Shown piece after piece: positions 28,250 to 36,819 of a stretch of 64,000 bases of DNA. A program made the translations under genes and the position numbers. This DNA is from Natronohydrobacter thiooxidans. GTDB lineage: Bacteria > Pseudomonadota > Alphaproteobacteria > Rhodobacterales > Rhodobacteraceae. Position 1 is the stretch's first letter; each line of letters opens with the position of its first letter. The DNA is taken from assembly GCF_001884735.1 (NCBI RefSeq), contig NZ_MJAP01000032.1, positions 124,001-188,000 on the forward strand, written 5' to 3'. A model generated the notes under the pieces. It did no database searches. It was given only the letters and a program-made list of their open reading frames with translations, and was not told the origin of the DNA.

Positions 28250-28995
28250 TGCTGGCCGCATTGCGCCGCCTTGCCTTTGCATTGGTGGCGCTCGCGCTGC
28301 TCGGCGGCGCGGCGCTTGGATTTGCCTATCCGATCCTGCCCGCCGCCCTCTGCCCCGCCTGTTTCGGGCTGCAGGCTTTGGGCAACGGGATGCTTGTGCA
28401 GCAAGGCACCACCCCCGACCGGCAGACCGAACTCGCCGCGCTGACCGCGCAGGCCCTGCACCACGTTACCAGCGAACTCGGCCCGACAGAGGTTCCGCCG
28501 CGCCTGATCTTCTGCACTGATGCCGATTGCGCCGCCCGGCTGGGCCTGCGCAACGCGGCGGGGCTGACCATCTCTACCCCTTTCGGCGCCGTGGTCTATA
28601 TCGCCCCCCACGGGGCCAGGCCCGAGATCCTGCGCCATGAACTGGCCCATGTCGTGATCCACCACCGCGCGGGGCTGATCGCCACGCTGAACGGACGCCT
28701 GCCCGCATGGCTGGATGAAGGGCTTGCCGTGATCGTCTCGGATGACCCTGCCCATCTGCACCCCGGCGCCGGTGTGGAACGTTGTGCGGCCCCGCCGGTG
28801 CGGCTGGTCGCAAACCCGTTCGATTTCGCCCGCGCCGCCGCCGCCGACCCCGCTCTTTATACCCGCTCCGCCTGCGCGGCCTTGCAGTATGAGGCGCAAC
28901 TCGGCGGGCGGGCTGCGCTGCTCGCCGCCCTCGACAGCCTGCGCGACGGGGCGTTGCTGCCTGATCTGGATATGACCGCCGCGCAGGCAGACTGA
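28249..28995 (+). CDS. putative secreted gluzincin-type metallopeptidase
   Basis: A 248-residue protein with an N-terminal signal/anchor (LRRLAFALVALALLGGAALG) and a zinc-like motif HELAHVVIHH near residue 128, followed by the WLDEGLAV segment seen in gluzincins, where the Glu is a third ligand. Four cysteines lie in the first 110 residues. Translationally coupled to the RNA methyltransferase. The catalytic layout is seen; substrate and exact family are not known to me. Confidence 0.75.
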   Translation: MLAALRRLAFALVALALLGGAALGFAYPILPAALCPACFGLQALGNGMLVQQGTTPDRQTELAALTAQALHHVTSELGPTEVPPRLIFCTDADCAARLGLRNAAGLTISTPFGAVVYIAPHGARPEILRHELAHVVIHHRAGLIATLNGRLPAWLDEGLAVIVSDDPAHLHPGAGVERCAAPPVRLVANPFDFARAAAADPALYTRSACAALQYEAQLGGRAALLAALDSLRDGALLPDLDMTAAQAD

Positions 28996-29076
28996 GCGCA
29001 CGCTGCGACCGCGCACGCGCTTGCACCCAGCCCCCGCAAGCACTAGCTTGCGCGGCAAGACGACAAGGAGCGCCAG

Positions 29077-30231
29077 ATGGCCAAGAAACGCGCGATTTTC
29101 GAAGAGGTCAGCGAGACCAAATCCGCCAAGCCCCAGCCCGCGACCGGCGGCATCGACCGCCATCCCAAAGGCGCGCGCGGCGCGATCCGACTCTGGCTGC
29201 TCTCACTCTTTGCGCTGGTCTGCGTGATGATCGTGGTGGGGGGCATGACGCGGCTCACCGATAGCGGGCTTTCCATCACCGAATGGCGGCCCGTCACCGG
29301 GGCGATCCCGCCCACGTCAGAGGCCATGTGGCTGGAAGAATTCGAGAAATACCGCCAGATCGACCAATACCAGATCATCAATCGCGGCATGAGCCTTGAG
29401 GAATTCAAGGTGATCTACTGGTGGGAATGGGGCCACCGCCAGCTTGGCCGCGTGATCGGGCTGGTCTGGGGCGTGGGCTTCCTGTTCTTCTGGCTGACCA
29501 AGCGCATCCCGACCGGCTGGACCCCGCGCCTGTTGGGCCTTGGGGCTCTGGGCGGTCTGCAAGGGGCGATCGGCTGGTGGATGGTCGCATCCGGCCTCAC
29601 CGAGGGCATGACCGCCGTTGCCTCTTACCGGCTGGCCACCCATCTGGGGCTTGCCTTCGTCATCCTTGGCCTGATCGCCTGGTACAGCTTCCTTCTCAAC
29701 CGCCCCGAATCCGATCTGATCGCCGCCCGCCGCGCGCGCGAGGGCAAGCTCTTCTCCATGTCCACCGGGCTCATGCATTTCGCCTTCCTGCAAATCCTGC
29801 TCGGCGCGCTGGTCGCGGGTATCGACGCCGGGCGCGGCTATACCGACTGGCCGCTGATGCATGGTGTCTTCATCCCGCCGGAACTCTTCGCCATGCAGCC
29901 CGTCTGGGTCAATTTCTTCGAGAACCCTGCCACCACCCAGTTCATCCATCGCAAGGCGGGCTATCTGCTGGCGATCTTCGCGATCATCGTCTGGCTGCGC
30001 GGTCGCCGCTCCAGCCATAGCGCCACGCGCACGGCCTTTCATGCCGTGCTGCTCGCGATGATCGCGCAGGTGGTCCTTGGCATTGTGACCGTGCTTCACG
30101 CAGCGCCATGGCAACTTGGCATTGCGCATCAGGCGATGGCTGTCCTGCTCTGGGTGCTGATCATCCGCGCCCGCCATCTGGCACAATATCCGCGCTTCGA
30201 CAGCCTGCGCGGGCAGGGGGCGCGCGCATGA
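29077..30231 (+). CDS. ctaA: heme A synthase
   Basis: Multi-helix inner-membrane protein of 384 residues that oxidises heme O to heme A for aa3-type cytochrome oxidase. Recognisable: GGMTRLTDSGLSITEWRPVTG, the heme-ligand regions WWEWGHRQLGRVIG and FIHRKAGYLLAIF, and QLGIAHQAMAVLLWV. This is the type 2 (alphaproteobacterial/mitochondrial COX15) form. AGGAGCGCC precedes the ATG. The stop overlaps the next start (ATGA). Confidence 0.95.
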   Translation: MAKKRAIFEEVSETKSAKPQPATGGIDRHPKGARGAIRLWLLSLFALVCVMIVVGGMTRLTDSGLSITEWRPVTGAIPPTSEAMWLEEFEKYRQIDQYQIINRGMSLEEFKVIYWWEWGHRQLGRVIGLVWGVGFLFFWLTKRIPTGWTPRLLGLGALGGLQGAIGWWMVASGLTEGMTAVASYRLATHLGLAFVILGLIAWYSFLLNRPESDLIAARRAREGKLFSMSTGLMHFAFLQILLGALVAGIDAGRGYTDWPLMHGVFIPPELFAMQPVWVNFFENPATTQFIHRKAGYLLAIFAIIVWLRGRRSSHSATRTAFHAVLLAMIAQVVLGIVTVLHAAPWQLGIAHQAMAVLLWVLIIRARHLAQYPRFDSLRGQGARA

Positions 30232-31697
30232 ATGCCTATCTCGACCTCATGGGTTTTGCCCGCCAGACCGAAGCGCTGGCGCAGATCTCGGGCCGGCTGG
30301 GCTGGGACCAGCAGACTGTCATGCCGCGCGGATCAAATGCGCAGCGCTCCGAGGAAATGGCCGCCATCGAGGAAGTGCTCCACGCCCGCCGCACCGATCC
30401 GCGTCTGGGCGAGTGGCTTGAGGCGGCTGAAGCCCCGGACGAGACCGCCGCCGCCAATCTGCGCGAATTGCGCCGCGCTTACGCACGCAACACCAAAGTG
30501 CCTGCCCGACTGGCCGCCGAACTCGCGCGGATCACGCCGCTGGCGCAATCGGCCTGGGAAGAGGCCCGCGCCGCAGGCCATGTCCCGGATTTTCTGCCCT
30601 GGCTGAAGCAGATGATCGCGCTGCGCCGCGAGGAAGGGCAGGCCATCGCCGCCGGGGGCGACCCCTATGACGCGCTGATGGCCGATTATGAACCCGAAAC
30701 CGACAGCGCGGCGGTGGCCGATACCTTTGCCCGGATGCGCCCGCGTCTGGTGGCCCTTCGTGACGCGATCCTTGGCGCCGACACGCCGCCCGCGCTCACC
30801 GGCCATTTCCCGCGAGACGGCCAGATGCGCCTCTCGCGCGATCTGGCGCAACGCTTCGGCTATGACCTGACGCGCGGGCGGATTGATCTGGCGGTGCATC
30901 CGTTTTCCTCGGGTTCGGGGCAGGATGTGCGCATCACGACCCGCGTGGCCGAGGATGACCCGTTCAACTGCCTCTATTCCACCTTGCATGAAGTGGGCCA
31001 CGGTGCCTATGAACAGGGCGTGGATGCGGCCCATCTGCTGACCCCCATCGGCTGCGGCGCCTCGATGGGTGTGCATGAAAGCCAGAGCCGCATCTATGAG
31101 AACCAGATCGGCCGCTCGCGCGCCTTCTGCCATTGGCTCTATAGCGCGATGGTGCAGGAATTCGGCCCGCTTTCCCTGCCCGATGCCGACAGTTTCTACG
31201 CGAGCGCCAATCGCGTGACCCGTGGCTATATCCGCACCGAGACCGATGAGGTGCAATATAACCTGCATATCATGCTGCGCTTCGATCTCGAACGCGCGCT
31301 GATCAGCGGCAGCCTCGCGCCCGAGGATCTGGAAGAAGCGTGGAATACCCGTTTTGAGGCCGATTTCGGCTATCCGGTGGACAAGCCCGCCAATGGCGTG
31401 TTGCAGGATGTGCATTGGGCGGTGGGCCTTTTCGGCTATTTCCCGACCTATGCGCTGGGCAATCTCTATGCGGGTTGTCTGTATCAGGCGCTGCGGCGGG
31501 ATCTGCCCGATCTCGACACCCATCTTGGCGCGGGCAATCCCGGCCCGGCGACCGAATGGCTGCGCGAGCGGCTGCACTGCTTCGGGGCCTTGCGCGCGCC
31601 GCGCGCCACGATCCGCGCCGCTTGCGGCACCGAGCCCAGCGCTGAGCCGCTTCTCGACTATCTGGAAGCCAAGTTCCGTGCGCTCTACCGGCTCTGA
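30228..31697 (+). CDS. M32 family carboxypeptidase (carboxypeptidase Taq)
   Basis: Cytosolic zinc carboxypeptidase of 489 residues. HEXXH is present in STLHEVGHGAYEQG, followed by GVHESQSRIYENQIGRS with the Glu ligand, and the family IRTETDEVQYNLHIMLRFDLERALISG. The start MNAYLDLMGFARQTEAL matches the family; upstream in-frame codons lie in ctaA. The 3' end overlaps the convergent kinase gene by 13 bases. Confidence 0.94.
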   Translation: MNAYLDLMGFARQTEALAQISGRLGWDQQTVMPRGSNAQRSEEMAAIEEVLHARRTDPRLGEWLEAAEAPDETAAANLRELRRAYARNTKVPARLAAELARITPLAQSAWEEARAAGHVPDFLPWLKQMIALRREEGQAIAAGGDPYDALMADYEPETDSAAVADTFARMRPRLVALRDAILGADTPPALTGHFPRDGQMRLSRDLAQRFGYDLTRGRIDLAVHPFSSGSGQDVRITTRVAEDDPFNCLYSTLHEVGHGAYEQGVDAAHLLTPIGCGASMGVHESQSRIYENQIGRSRAFCHWLYSAMVQEFGPLSLPDADSFYASANRVTRGYIRTETDEVQYNLHIMLRFDLERALISGSLAPEDLEEAWNTRFEADFGYPVDKPANGVLQDVHWAVGLFGYFPTYALGNLYAGCLYQALRRDLPDLDTHLGAGNPGPATEWLRERLHCFGALRAPRATIRAACGTEPSAEPLLDYLEAKFRALYRL

Positions 31698-33028
31698 TCC
31701 CGCGCCGGAAGCGGCAGGTATAGCGTTGCGCAGAGCCCGCCCAGCGCGGCACTTTCGCCCAGGTCGAGACTGCCGCCCTGCGCGCGTGCGGCATCGGCGA
31801 CAATCGCCAGCCCCAGCCCCATGCCGCCGCTGTCGGAATTGCGCGCCTCATCCAGCCGCACGAAAGGATCGCAGGCGCGGGCGCGATCCTCGGGCGCGAT
31901 CCCCGGACCGTCATCCTCGACCCGCAGATCCACGCCCTCCGGCGTCACATGGCGGCTGACCTCGACTTTGCTGCCATGACGCAGGGCATTGCTGATCAGA
32001 TTGTCCAGCGCGCGCCCCAGCGATCCGGGCTTCAGATCCATCAGTGGCGGGGCCGGGCGCGGCAGCGAGAGGCTGACCGGATGCCCGGCGGAACGATAGC
32101 GCGCCACAAGATCACTGATCACCTGATCAAGGTCGGACAATTCGGAGGCCTCGCTCATCTGCCCGCGCGTGTAGTCCAGAAACCGCTCCAACCGGGTTTC
32201 CAGATCCAGAATCTCGATCTCAAGCGCCGCGCGGTCTTCGCAATCCTCCATCATCGACAGGATCAGCCGCATCCGCGTCAGCGGCGTGCGCATGTCATGG
32301 CTGACGCCCGAGAGCATGATCTGCTGCTGCGCGCGCTGCCGCTCCAGCCGGTTGCGCATGTCGATAAACGCATGGGCCGCCGCCCGCACCTCGCGCGCGC
32401 CCGAGGCCCGCAGGGCCACCCGCTCGCCGCGCCCATAAGCTTCGGCCGCCGCCCCCAGACGGCGGATCGGGCGGATCTGCAGGCGCAGGAACTGAAAGGC
32501 GATCAGCGTCATCAGCACCGAGGCCAGAAACACGATCACCAGCAGCTGATGCGGGTTCGAGGTGGTCAGCAACCGGCGCGGCAATGTCAGTTCCAGCACC
32601 CCATGCCGGGTTTCCAGCCAGAGCCGGACACTGCCCTCATCCCGCGACAGATCCGCCGCCAGCAAAGTCGGAAACTCGTTCTGCATCGTGCGCAGGATCT
32701 CGCCCCCCGCCAGATCCAGCGCGCGCTGCGGGGCCACGCTTTCGGGCGGCGCGGCCTCCAGCCGCAGCCCGATCTGCAGCGCCGCGATCATATCGGCCTG
32801 ATCTTCCAGCACGGTATCCGGCGCAGGGCTGGCCTCCAGCCGCGCGATCAGCACCTGCAGCACCGCCGCCGTGTTGGTGCTGAGCTGCGTCGTCACCCGC
32901 TCGTAATGGCGCTGGATGAACACCACTGACAGCACGATCTGGATCACAATGACGGGCATGATGAGGATCAGGACCGCGCGCCCGTAAAAACTCGTCGGAA
33001 AGAAGGTCTTGAGCTTGCGCTTCATCAT
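31685..33028 (-). CDS. EnvZ-like membrane sensor histidine kinase
   Basis: A 447-residue kinase. Two membrane helices (AVLILIMPVIVIQIVLSVVFI and LLVIVFLASVLMTLIAFQFL) bracket a periplasmic sensor of about 125 residues; then HAMP, the phospho-accepting His in GVSHDMRTPLTRMRL, N box LDNLISNALRHG, G1 DDGPGI and G2 GGMGLGLAI. Starts at one of two adjacent ATGs (33028 or 33025). The expected OmpR-type response regulator is not next to it, so this is an orphan kinase in the window. Confidence 0.9.
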   Translation of the reverse strand: MMKRKLKTFFPTSFYGRAVLILIMPVIVIQIVLSVVFIQRHYERVTTQLSTNTAAVLQVLIARLEASPAPDTVLEDQADMIAALQIGLRLEAAPPESVAPQRALDLAGGEILRTMQNEFPTLLAADLSRDEGSVRLWLETRHGVLELTLPRRLLTTSNPHQLLVIVFLASVLMTLIAFQFLRLQIRPIRRLGAAAEAYGRGERVALRASGAREVRAAAHAFIDMRNRLERQRAQQQIMLSGVSHDMRTPLTRMRLILSMMEDCEDRAALEIEILDLETRLERFLDYTRGQMSEASELSDLDQVISDLVARYRSAGHPVSLSLPRPAPPLMDLKPGSLGRALDNLISNALRHGSKVEVSRHVTPEGVDLRVEDDGPGIAPEDRARACDPFVRLDEARNSDSGGMGLGLAIVADAARAQGGSLDLGESAALGGLCATLYLPLPARDQSR

Positions 33029-33122
33029 GGCTGCACGATAGGCAATGCAGGATGCGCTCACAAGCGCAAGAAAGCGGGGCTCTGGCTTTGCCTGCAAAGC
33101 CCCGCCGATCCGGGGGCTTTGA

Positions 33123-34013
33123 ATGACAGCAGCGATCCGTCTCGAACCCGATCTGCGGCTCTTGCGCGCGAACAATCCCTCGCCGCTGACCGGTGCGGGC
33201 ACGAATAGCTATATTCTGGGCCAAGGTGATCTCTGCGTGATCGACCCCGGCCCCGAGGATGACAGCCATCTTGCCGCGCTGATGGCCGCGATCACCGCCA
33301 CCGGCGTCCTGCGCGCCATTCTGGTCACCCATGCGCATCTCGACCATTCCCCGCTGGCGCGTCGCCTGCATCGGGAAACCGGCGCGCCGGTCCTGGCCTT
33401 CGGCGACGCGCTGGCCGGACGGTCCCCGCATATGACGCGCCTGGCCGAATCGGGACTTGTCGGCGGGGGCGAAGGGGTCGATCAGCAGTTTCAGCCCGAT
33501 CACTGCCTGAAGGATGGCGAGATCGTGCCATTCGGCGCTGACAGTATCCGTGCGATCTGGACGCCGGGCCATTTCGGCAATCACCTCAGTTTCGCATGGC
33601 GCGGCGCGGTGTTCAGCGGCGATCATGTCATGGGCTGGTCCAGCACGCTGGTCTCGCCCCCCGACGGCGATCTGGCCGCCTATATGCAGGCCCTCGACCG
33701 GCTGCAGGCAGAAGCGCCAAGGCTGCTCTATCCCGGCCATGGCGCGCCCGTGTCCGACCCGGCGCAGCGCATCAACGAGCTGCGCAGCCACCGTCTGCAG
33801 CGTGAGGCGCAGATCCTCGCGGCATTGCAGCGCGGCCCGCAATCCGTCGCGCAGCTTGTGGCCGGGATCTACACCGAGATCGCCCCCTCCCTGCATCGCG
33901 CCGCCGGACGCAACGTGCTCGCCCATCTCATTGATCTGCAAGGGCGCGGCGCGGTCATCGCCCGGCCCGAATTGCGCGCCGATGCGCGTTTCGAACTCAC
34001 AGCCAAGAGTTAG
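33123..34013 (+). CDS. metallo-beta-lactamase fold hydrolase (LACTB2-like)
   Basis: A 296-residue MBL-fold protein. Metal motif THAHLDHSP (HxHxDH), then the later GHFGNHL, FSGDHVMGWSS and YPGHG ligands, and a C-terminal winged-helix-like tail (RLQREAQILAALQRGPQSVAQLVAGIY) characteristic of the LACTB2 / CPSF-like subgroup that includes endoribonucleases. RNA hydrolysis is possible by homology, not shown. It ends 61 bases before the tRNA gene. Confidence 0.88.
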   Translation: MTAAIRLEPDLRLLRANNPSPLTGAGTNSYILGQGDLCVIDPGPEDDSHLAALMAAITATGVLRAILVTHAHLDHSPLARRLHRETGAPVLAFGDALAGRSPHMTRLAESGLVGGGEGVDQQFQPDHCLKDGEIVPFGADSIRAIWTPGHFGNHLSFAWRGAVFSGDHVMGWSSTLVSPPDGDLAAYMQALDRLQAEAPRLLYPGHGAPVSDPAQRINELRSHRLQREAQILAALQRGPQSVAQLVAGIYTEIAPSLHRAAGRNVLAHLIDLQGRGAVIARPELRADARFELTAKS

Positions 34014-34033
34014 ACGAAAACTGCCAAATCAGT

Positions 34034-34063
34034 CTGGACGTCCCCGGAATCACTTGCTATAGA
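34034..34063 (+). promoter_or_regulatory. probable promoter of tRNA-Asn
   Basis: CTGGAC at 34034-34039 and TATAGA at 34058-34063 are 18 bases apart, ending 11 bases before the tRNA 5' end. The position and the strong -10 box fit a tRNA promoter. Confidence 0.5.
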
Positions 34064-34074
34064 CCCGCGCATGG

Positions 34075-34149
34075 TCCGGCGTAGCTCAGCGGTAGAGCAG
34101 TTGACTGTTAATCAATTGGTCGTAGGTTCGATCCCTACCGCCGGAGCCA
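34075..34149 (+). tRNA. tRNA-Asn (anticodon GTT), integration site of the island
   Basis: A 75-base cloverleaf with encoded CCA: acceptor arms TCCGGCG/CGCCGGA, D arm GCTC...GAGC, anticodon arm TTGAC/ATCAA with loop CTGTTAA (anticodon 34107-34109), T arm GTAGG/CCTAC with TTCGATC. The gene is intact because the island restored its 3' end. The last 18 bases (34132-34149) recur at 52490-52507, marking the attachment site used by the neighbouring integrase. Confidence 0.97.
34132..34149 (+). repeat. attL core: 3' end of tRNA-Asn
   Basis: TCCCTACCGCCGGAGCCA, identical to 52490-52507 in the same orientation. It comprises the 3' half of the T arm and the acceptor stem plus CCA, a typical tyrosine-integrase crossover site. 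Confidence 0.88.
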
Positions 34150-34200
34150 GAAATCAAGCAAGCTACTGATTTATCTACGAATTCCCATTTGGGGTTCGTA

Positions 34201-34228
34201 GGTGTATCACCAGACTGTATCACCGCTG
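34201..34228 (+). repeat. left arm-type direct repeat with two TGTATCACC motifs
   Basis: 28 bases containing TGTATCACC twice, 14 bases apart. A copy with 26 of 28 identical bases lies at 52398-52425, just inside the other end, in the same orientation. Paired short motifs near both attachment sites are what integrase or excisionase arm sites look like; binding is inferred. Confidence 0.6.
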
Positions 34229-34272
34229 CGGTGGTAACCCGGTGCGGATCCCTTGAATGGGACGACCGACCT

Positions 34273-35366
34273 ATGCTTGCGCAAACCCATATGTTTCAGC
34301 GGGGAGATGTCTGGTACTGGCGTCGCAAGGCTCGCGGTTTTTCCACAAGAATCATCGACTTGCAGATCTCTCTGCGGACGACAAACCGGCGACGCGCGGT
34401 TATGATCGCCCGGCGTGTGACAGCCGAGAGTGACGACGTGATGGAAGCCGTGAAACAAAGTCAGATGACCCTTGAAGAAGCGAAGGCCTTCCTGCGTGCT
34501 GTGATCTTGCGTGAAACAGAGCGGCTTGAACGTCAGCGCATGGTCATCGCGGTGGATATGGGGCCAGGAAGTCCCGATGATGACGCCCGCCACGACTGGG
34601 CACAGAAAACTGCTTGGGGATTGCTTGCAAAACAGGGCATTCGAGCTGCGGTTGACTCTAGGCTGGAAGCGGACCTGAAAGGTCAGGGCATTGACGATCA
34701 GCACATCGAAACCCTTCGCCTCGCGCTGCACATGAACCAACAAGTACTGACGAGCGATGCTGGCGTTGCCCGCAGGCAGTCCGTGTTCCAATCCGTGGCA
34801 GGGCGCAATGTGACAGGTGCCCTTGAACTGTTGCGTTTGCTGCAATTGCAAATCGAGGGCAAAGCCGCCGTCCATGCGCAGGCCCTCCCGCCAGCCGCGC
34901 AGGTGATGGCCGGCGAGATCCTGAATGAGATTGGCCCTTTGCAAATCGGGTTCCCCAGCGAAACACCAGCGGAAACTGACAGCACCCCATCAATGACGGC
35001 TGTCCCAACCGCACCACTATTGGTGCCAGTCCCCGCTTCAACCCAGGAATTGGAGCCAGTCACATCTGGCATTGACAGCTCGATCATCGCCGTCCTTGAA
35101 CGCATGATCGAGATGAAGAAAAGTGACGATGCGGGACTGGAAGACAAAACAGCTCAACAATACCGGGCCTTCGGTCGGCTTCTGATCCGTGTCACGGGCA
35201 AGGAAGATGTCCGCCTTCTGAATCAGCAAGATGCGGTTCAGTTTCGGCATATCCTGACGAAACTCCCAAAATCATTCGGGAAAAGCCCATCCCATCATAC
35301 ACGTCCCCTGACGGAAATCCTCGCACAGGCTGAAGCATTACCCGATGACAAACGCGGGATGAGCAC
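34273..35366 (+). pseudogene. tyrosine integrase, truncated before the catalytic domain
   Basis: About 364 codons of a site-specific recombinase. Residues 1-60 (MLAQTHMFQRGDVWYWRRKARGF, then ISLRTTNRRRAV) match the N-terminal domain of integrases common in Rhodobacterales, and VLERMIEMKKSDDAGLEDKTAQQYRAFGRLLIRVTG resembles a core-binding domain. The reading frame runs straight into the IS5-family element at 35367, and the R-H-R-Y catalytic domain is absent there and in the bases beyond the IS. Adjacent to the tRNA 3' end and in the same direction, as expected for the island's integrase. Start ATG 34273 is preferred to the upstream 34189. Confidence 0.8.
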
Positions 35367-36419
35367 GGCGTTGTTGCGTAACTCACGCCTGAGGCATGAT
35401 GCCCCCTTTCCCCGTCAGCATCAGGCCACGCGAACGATCTCGGCCGTTCCAAGGGCCGAGAAGCGGTTCATCAGTGCGATGCGGATCTGGATTTCAGCGG
35501 TCTGGCGGTCAGGGTCTCTTGCCGCGATGCGTTCACCGAAGGCCTTCAGGCACCGCATTTTCGCCTCGATGCGGCTTCGGACATGGTATCCCGTCCAGCG
35601 CTTCCAGAATGCCCGGCCATAGTGCCGGGTGGCACGCAGGGTTTCGTTTCTGGCGATTGCGGCCGGGCAGTTCGCTTTCCAGGGTCGACCGTTCTTGCGG
35701 ATCGGAATGATCGCGGTGGCATGGCGGTCGATGATGGCGGTGTGACAGCGGCGGGTGTCATAGGCACCATCGGCGGTCACGGTGCCGATGTCTTCGTCCT
35801 CGGGGATCTGGTTGAGCAGTTCCGGCAGGACCGGACTGTCGCCATCGCTGCTGGAGGTGAACTCCACCGCGCGAATGTCCGAGGTGGCGGTGTCCATGGC
35901 CAGATGCACCTTGCGCCACTGGCGTCGGCCCTGAACACCATGCTTTCGGGCCTGCCACTCGCCATCACCGAGGAACTTGATGCCGGTGCTGTCGACGAGC
36001 AGGTTCAGGGGGCCATCGGCGCGCCGATAGGGGATCTGGACGGCCAAGGTCTTCTGCCTCCGGCACAGGGTCGTATAGTCTGGCACGGCCCAGTCCAGGC
36101 CAGCCATCTTCAGCAGGCTGGCCACCATCCCGGTCGTCTGCCTGAGCGGCAGCTTGAACAAGACCTTTATCGTCAGGCAGCACTGAATCGCCGCGTCCGC
36201 AAACACCGCAGGCCGACCGGGGCTGCCGTCATGCGGCGCAAGCCAGGACATGTCCTTGTCCAGCCAGATCAGCAGGGATCCGCGTTTGCGCAGAGACGCC
36301 GTGTAACTGGACCAGTTCGTCGTGCGGTAGCGGGCGGGTGATGGCTTGCTCATGGGCCCCGTCTAACCGCATGGATTCGCGATGTGAATCCTTGGGAGAC
36401 AGGGTTTTGCAACAACGCC
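35367..36419 (-). mobile_element. IS5-family insertion sequence (1053 bp)
   Basis: Ends carry inverted repeats beginning GGCGTTGTTGC (35367 rightward; reverse complement ending at 36419); after these 11 bases the match weakens. It holds one full transposase gene. Neither 9-bp flank (GATGAGCAC left, ACTTGCTTC right) nor shorter ones match, so no target duplication is visible. The missing integrase half suggests a deletion or recombination next to the element. Confidence 0.82.
35421..36353 (-). CDS. IS5-family DDE transposase
   Basis: A 310-residue transposase, full length for the IS903/IS5 type. N-terminal YRTTNWSSYTASLRKRGSLLIWLD is typical; catalytic Asp residues sit in LLVDSTGIKFLGDGEW and VTADGAYDTRRCH, with the Glu expected in the C-terminal region around RSRIEAKMRCLKAFGERI. 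No internal stop is seen, so it may be active. Confidence 0.93.
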   Translation of the reverse strand: MSKPSPARYRTTNWSSYTASLRKRGSLLIWLDKDMSWLAPHDGSPGRPAVFADAAIQCCLTIKVLFKLPLRQTTGMVASLLKMAGLDWAVPDYTTLCRRQKTLAVQIPYRRADGPLNLLVDSTGIKFLGDGEWQARKHGVQGRRQWRKVHLAMDTATSDIRAVEFTSSSDGDSPVLPELLNQIPEDEDIGTVTADGAYDTRRCHTAIIDRHATAIIPIRKNGRPWKANCPAAIARNETLRATRHYGRAFWKRWTGYHVRSRIEAKMRCLKAFGERIAARDPDRQTAEIQIRIALMNRFSALGTAEIVRVA

Positions 36420-36819
36420 ACTTGCTTCCCGCTGTGGTCTGCCACCATTGGTTGGTCCGGGCTGAATGGTAGTGCGAGGTCGGTCTTTGGTCTATCGGGA
36501 CGATGTTTTCGGGTGCTGGTGGACGTTCTCCCAGACTGCACAGTAGCCTGAAGTATCAGACCTCGAAGGGGATCGTAGCCGCGAGGTCCTTTTACAAGAT
36601 GCAATGGGCACATCCGCTTGAGCTACTTGATGGCTCCGCGCCCGTCGCACTGCCACACGGCCTTGATGATGTAACCGTCCCCGACGGCAACTTTGTGCCA
36701 AGGTGGGTCTGTGAGGATCCACAAAGGGGAGCGGTTACATCATCAAGGCCCAAGACTCCGCAAACTGCTTCGACAACAATGGTAATGCTTCAAGCTGAAT
36801 CATAGTGCTTTGACCCTGA
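36420..36819. other. 400-bp region without a convincing gene, beside the IS
   Basis: Lies between the IS right end and the stop of the ABC ATPase. Short open frames exist on both strands but none has a plausible start and recognisable protein. On the minus strand a run reading TDPPWHKVAVGDGYIIKAVW (36700 to 36645) looks protein-like but ends quickly, perhaps a remnant. The region contains the inverted repeat at 36659-36750. Confidence 0.5.
36659..36750. repeat. 92-bp imperfect hairpin with 19-bp perfect arms
   Basis: GGCCTTGATGATGTAACCG (36659-36677) is the exact reverse complement of 36732-36750. Inside, CTTTGTG and CACAAAG form a second complementary pair, so the whole block can fold into a long two-part stem. 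It could be a remnant of two inverted copies of the same sequence or a structured RNA; no known family recognised. Confidence 0.65.

Noticed and set aside
36350..36722. Small minus-strand frames beside the IS as real genes
   Set aside because: Short, overlapping in several frames, without ribosome binding sites or protein-like composition over a useful length.
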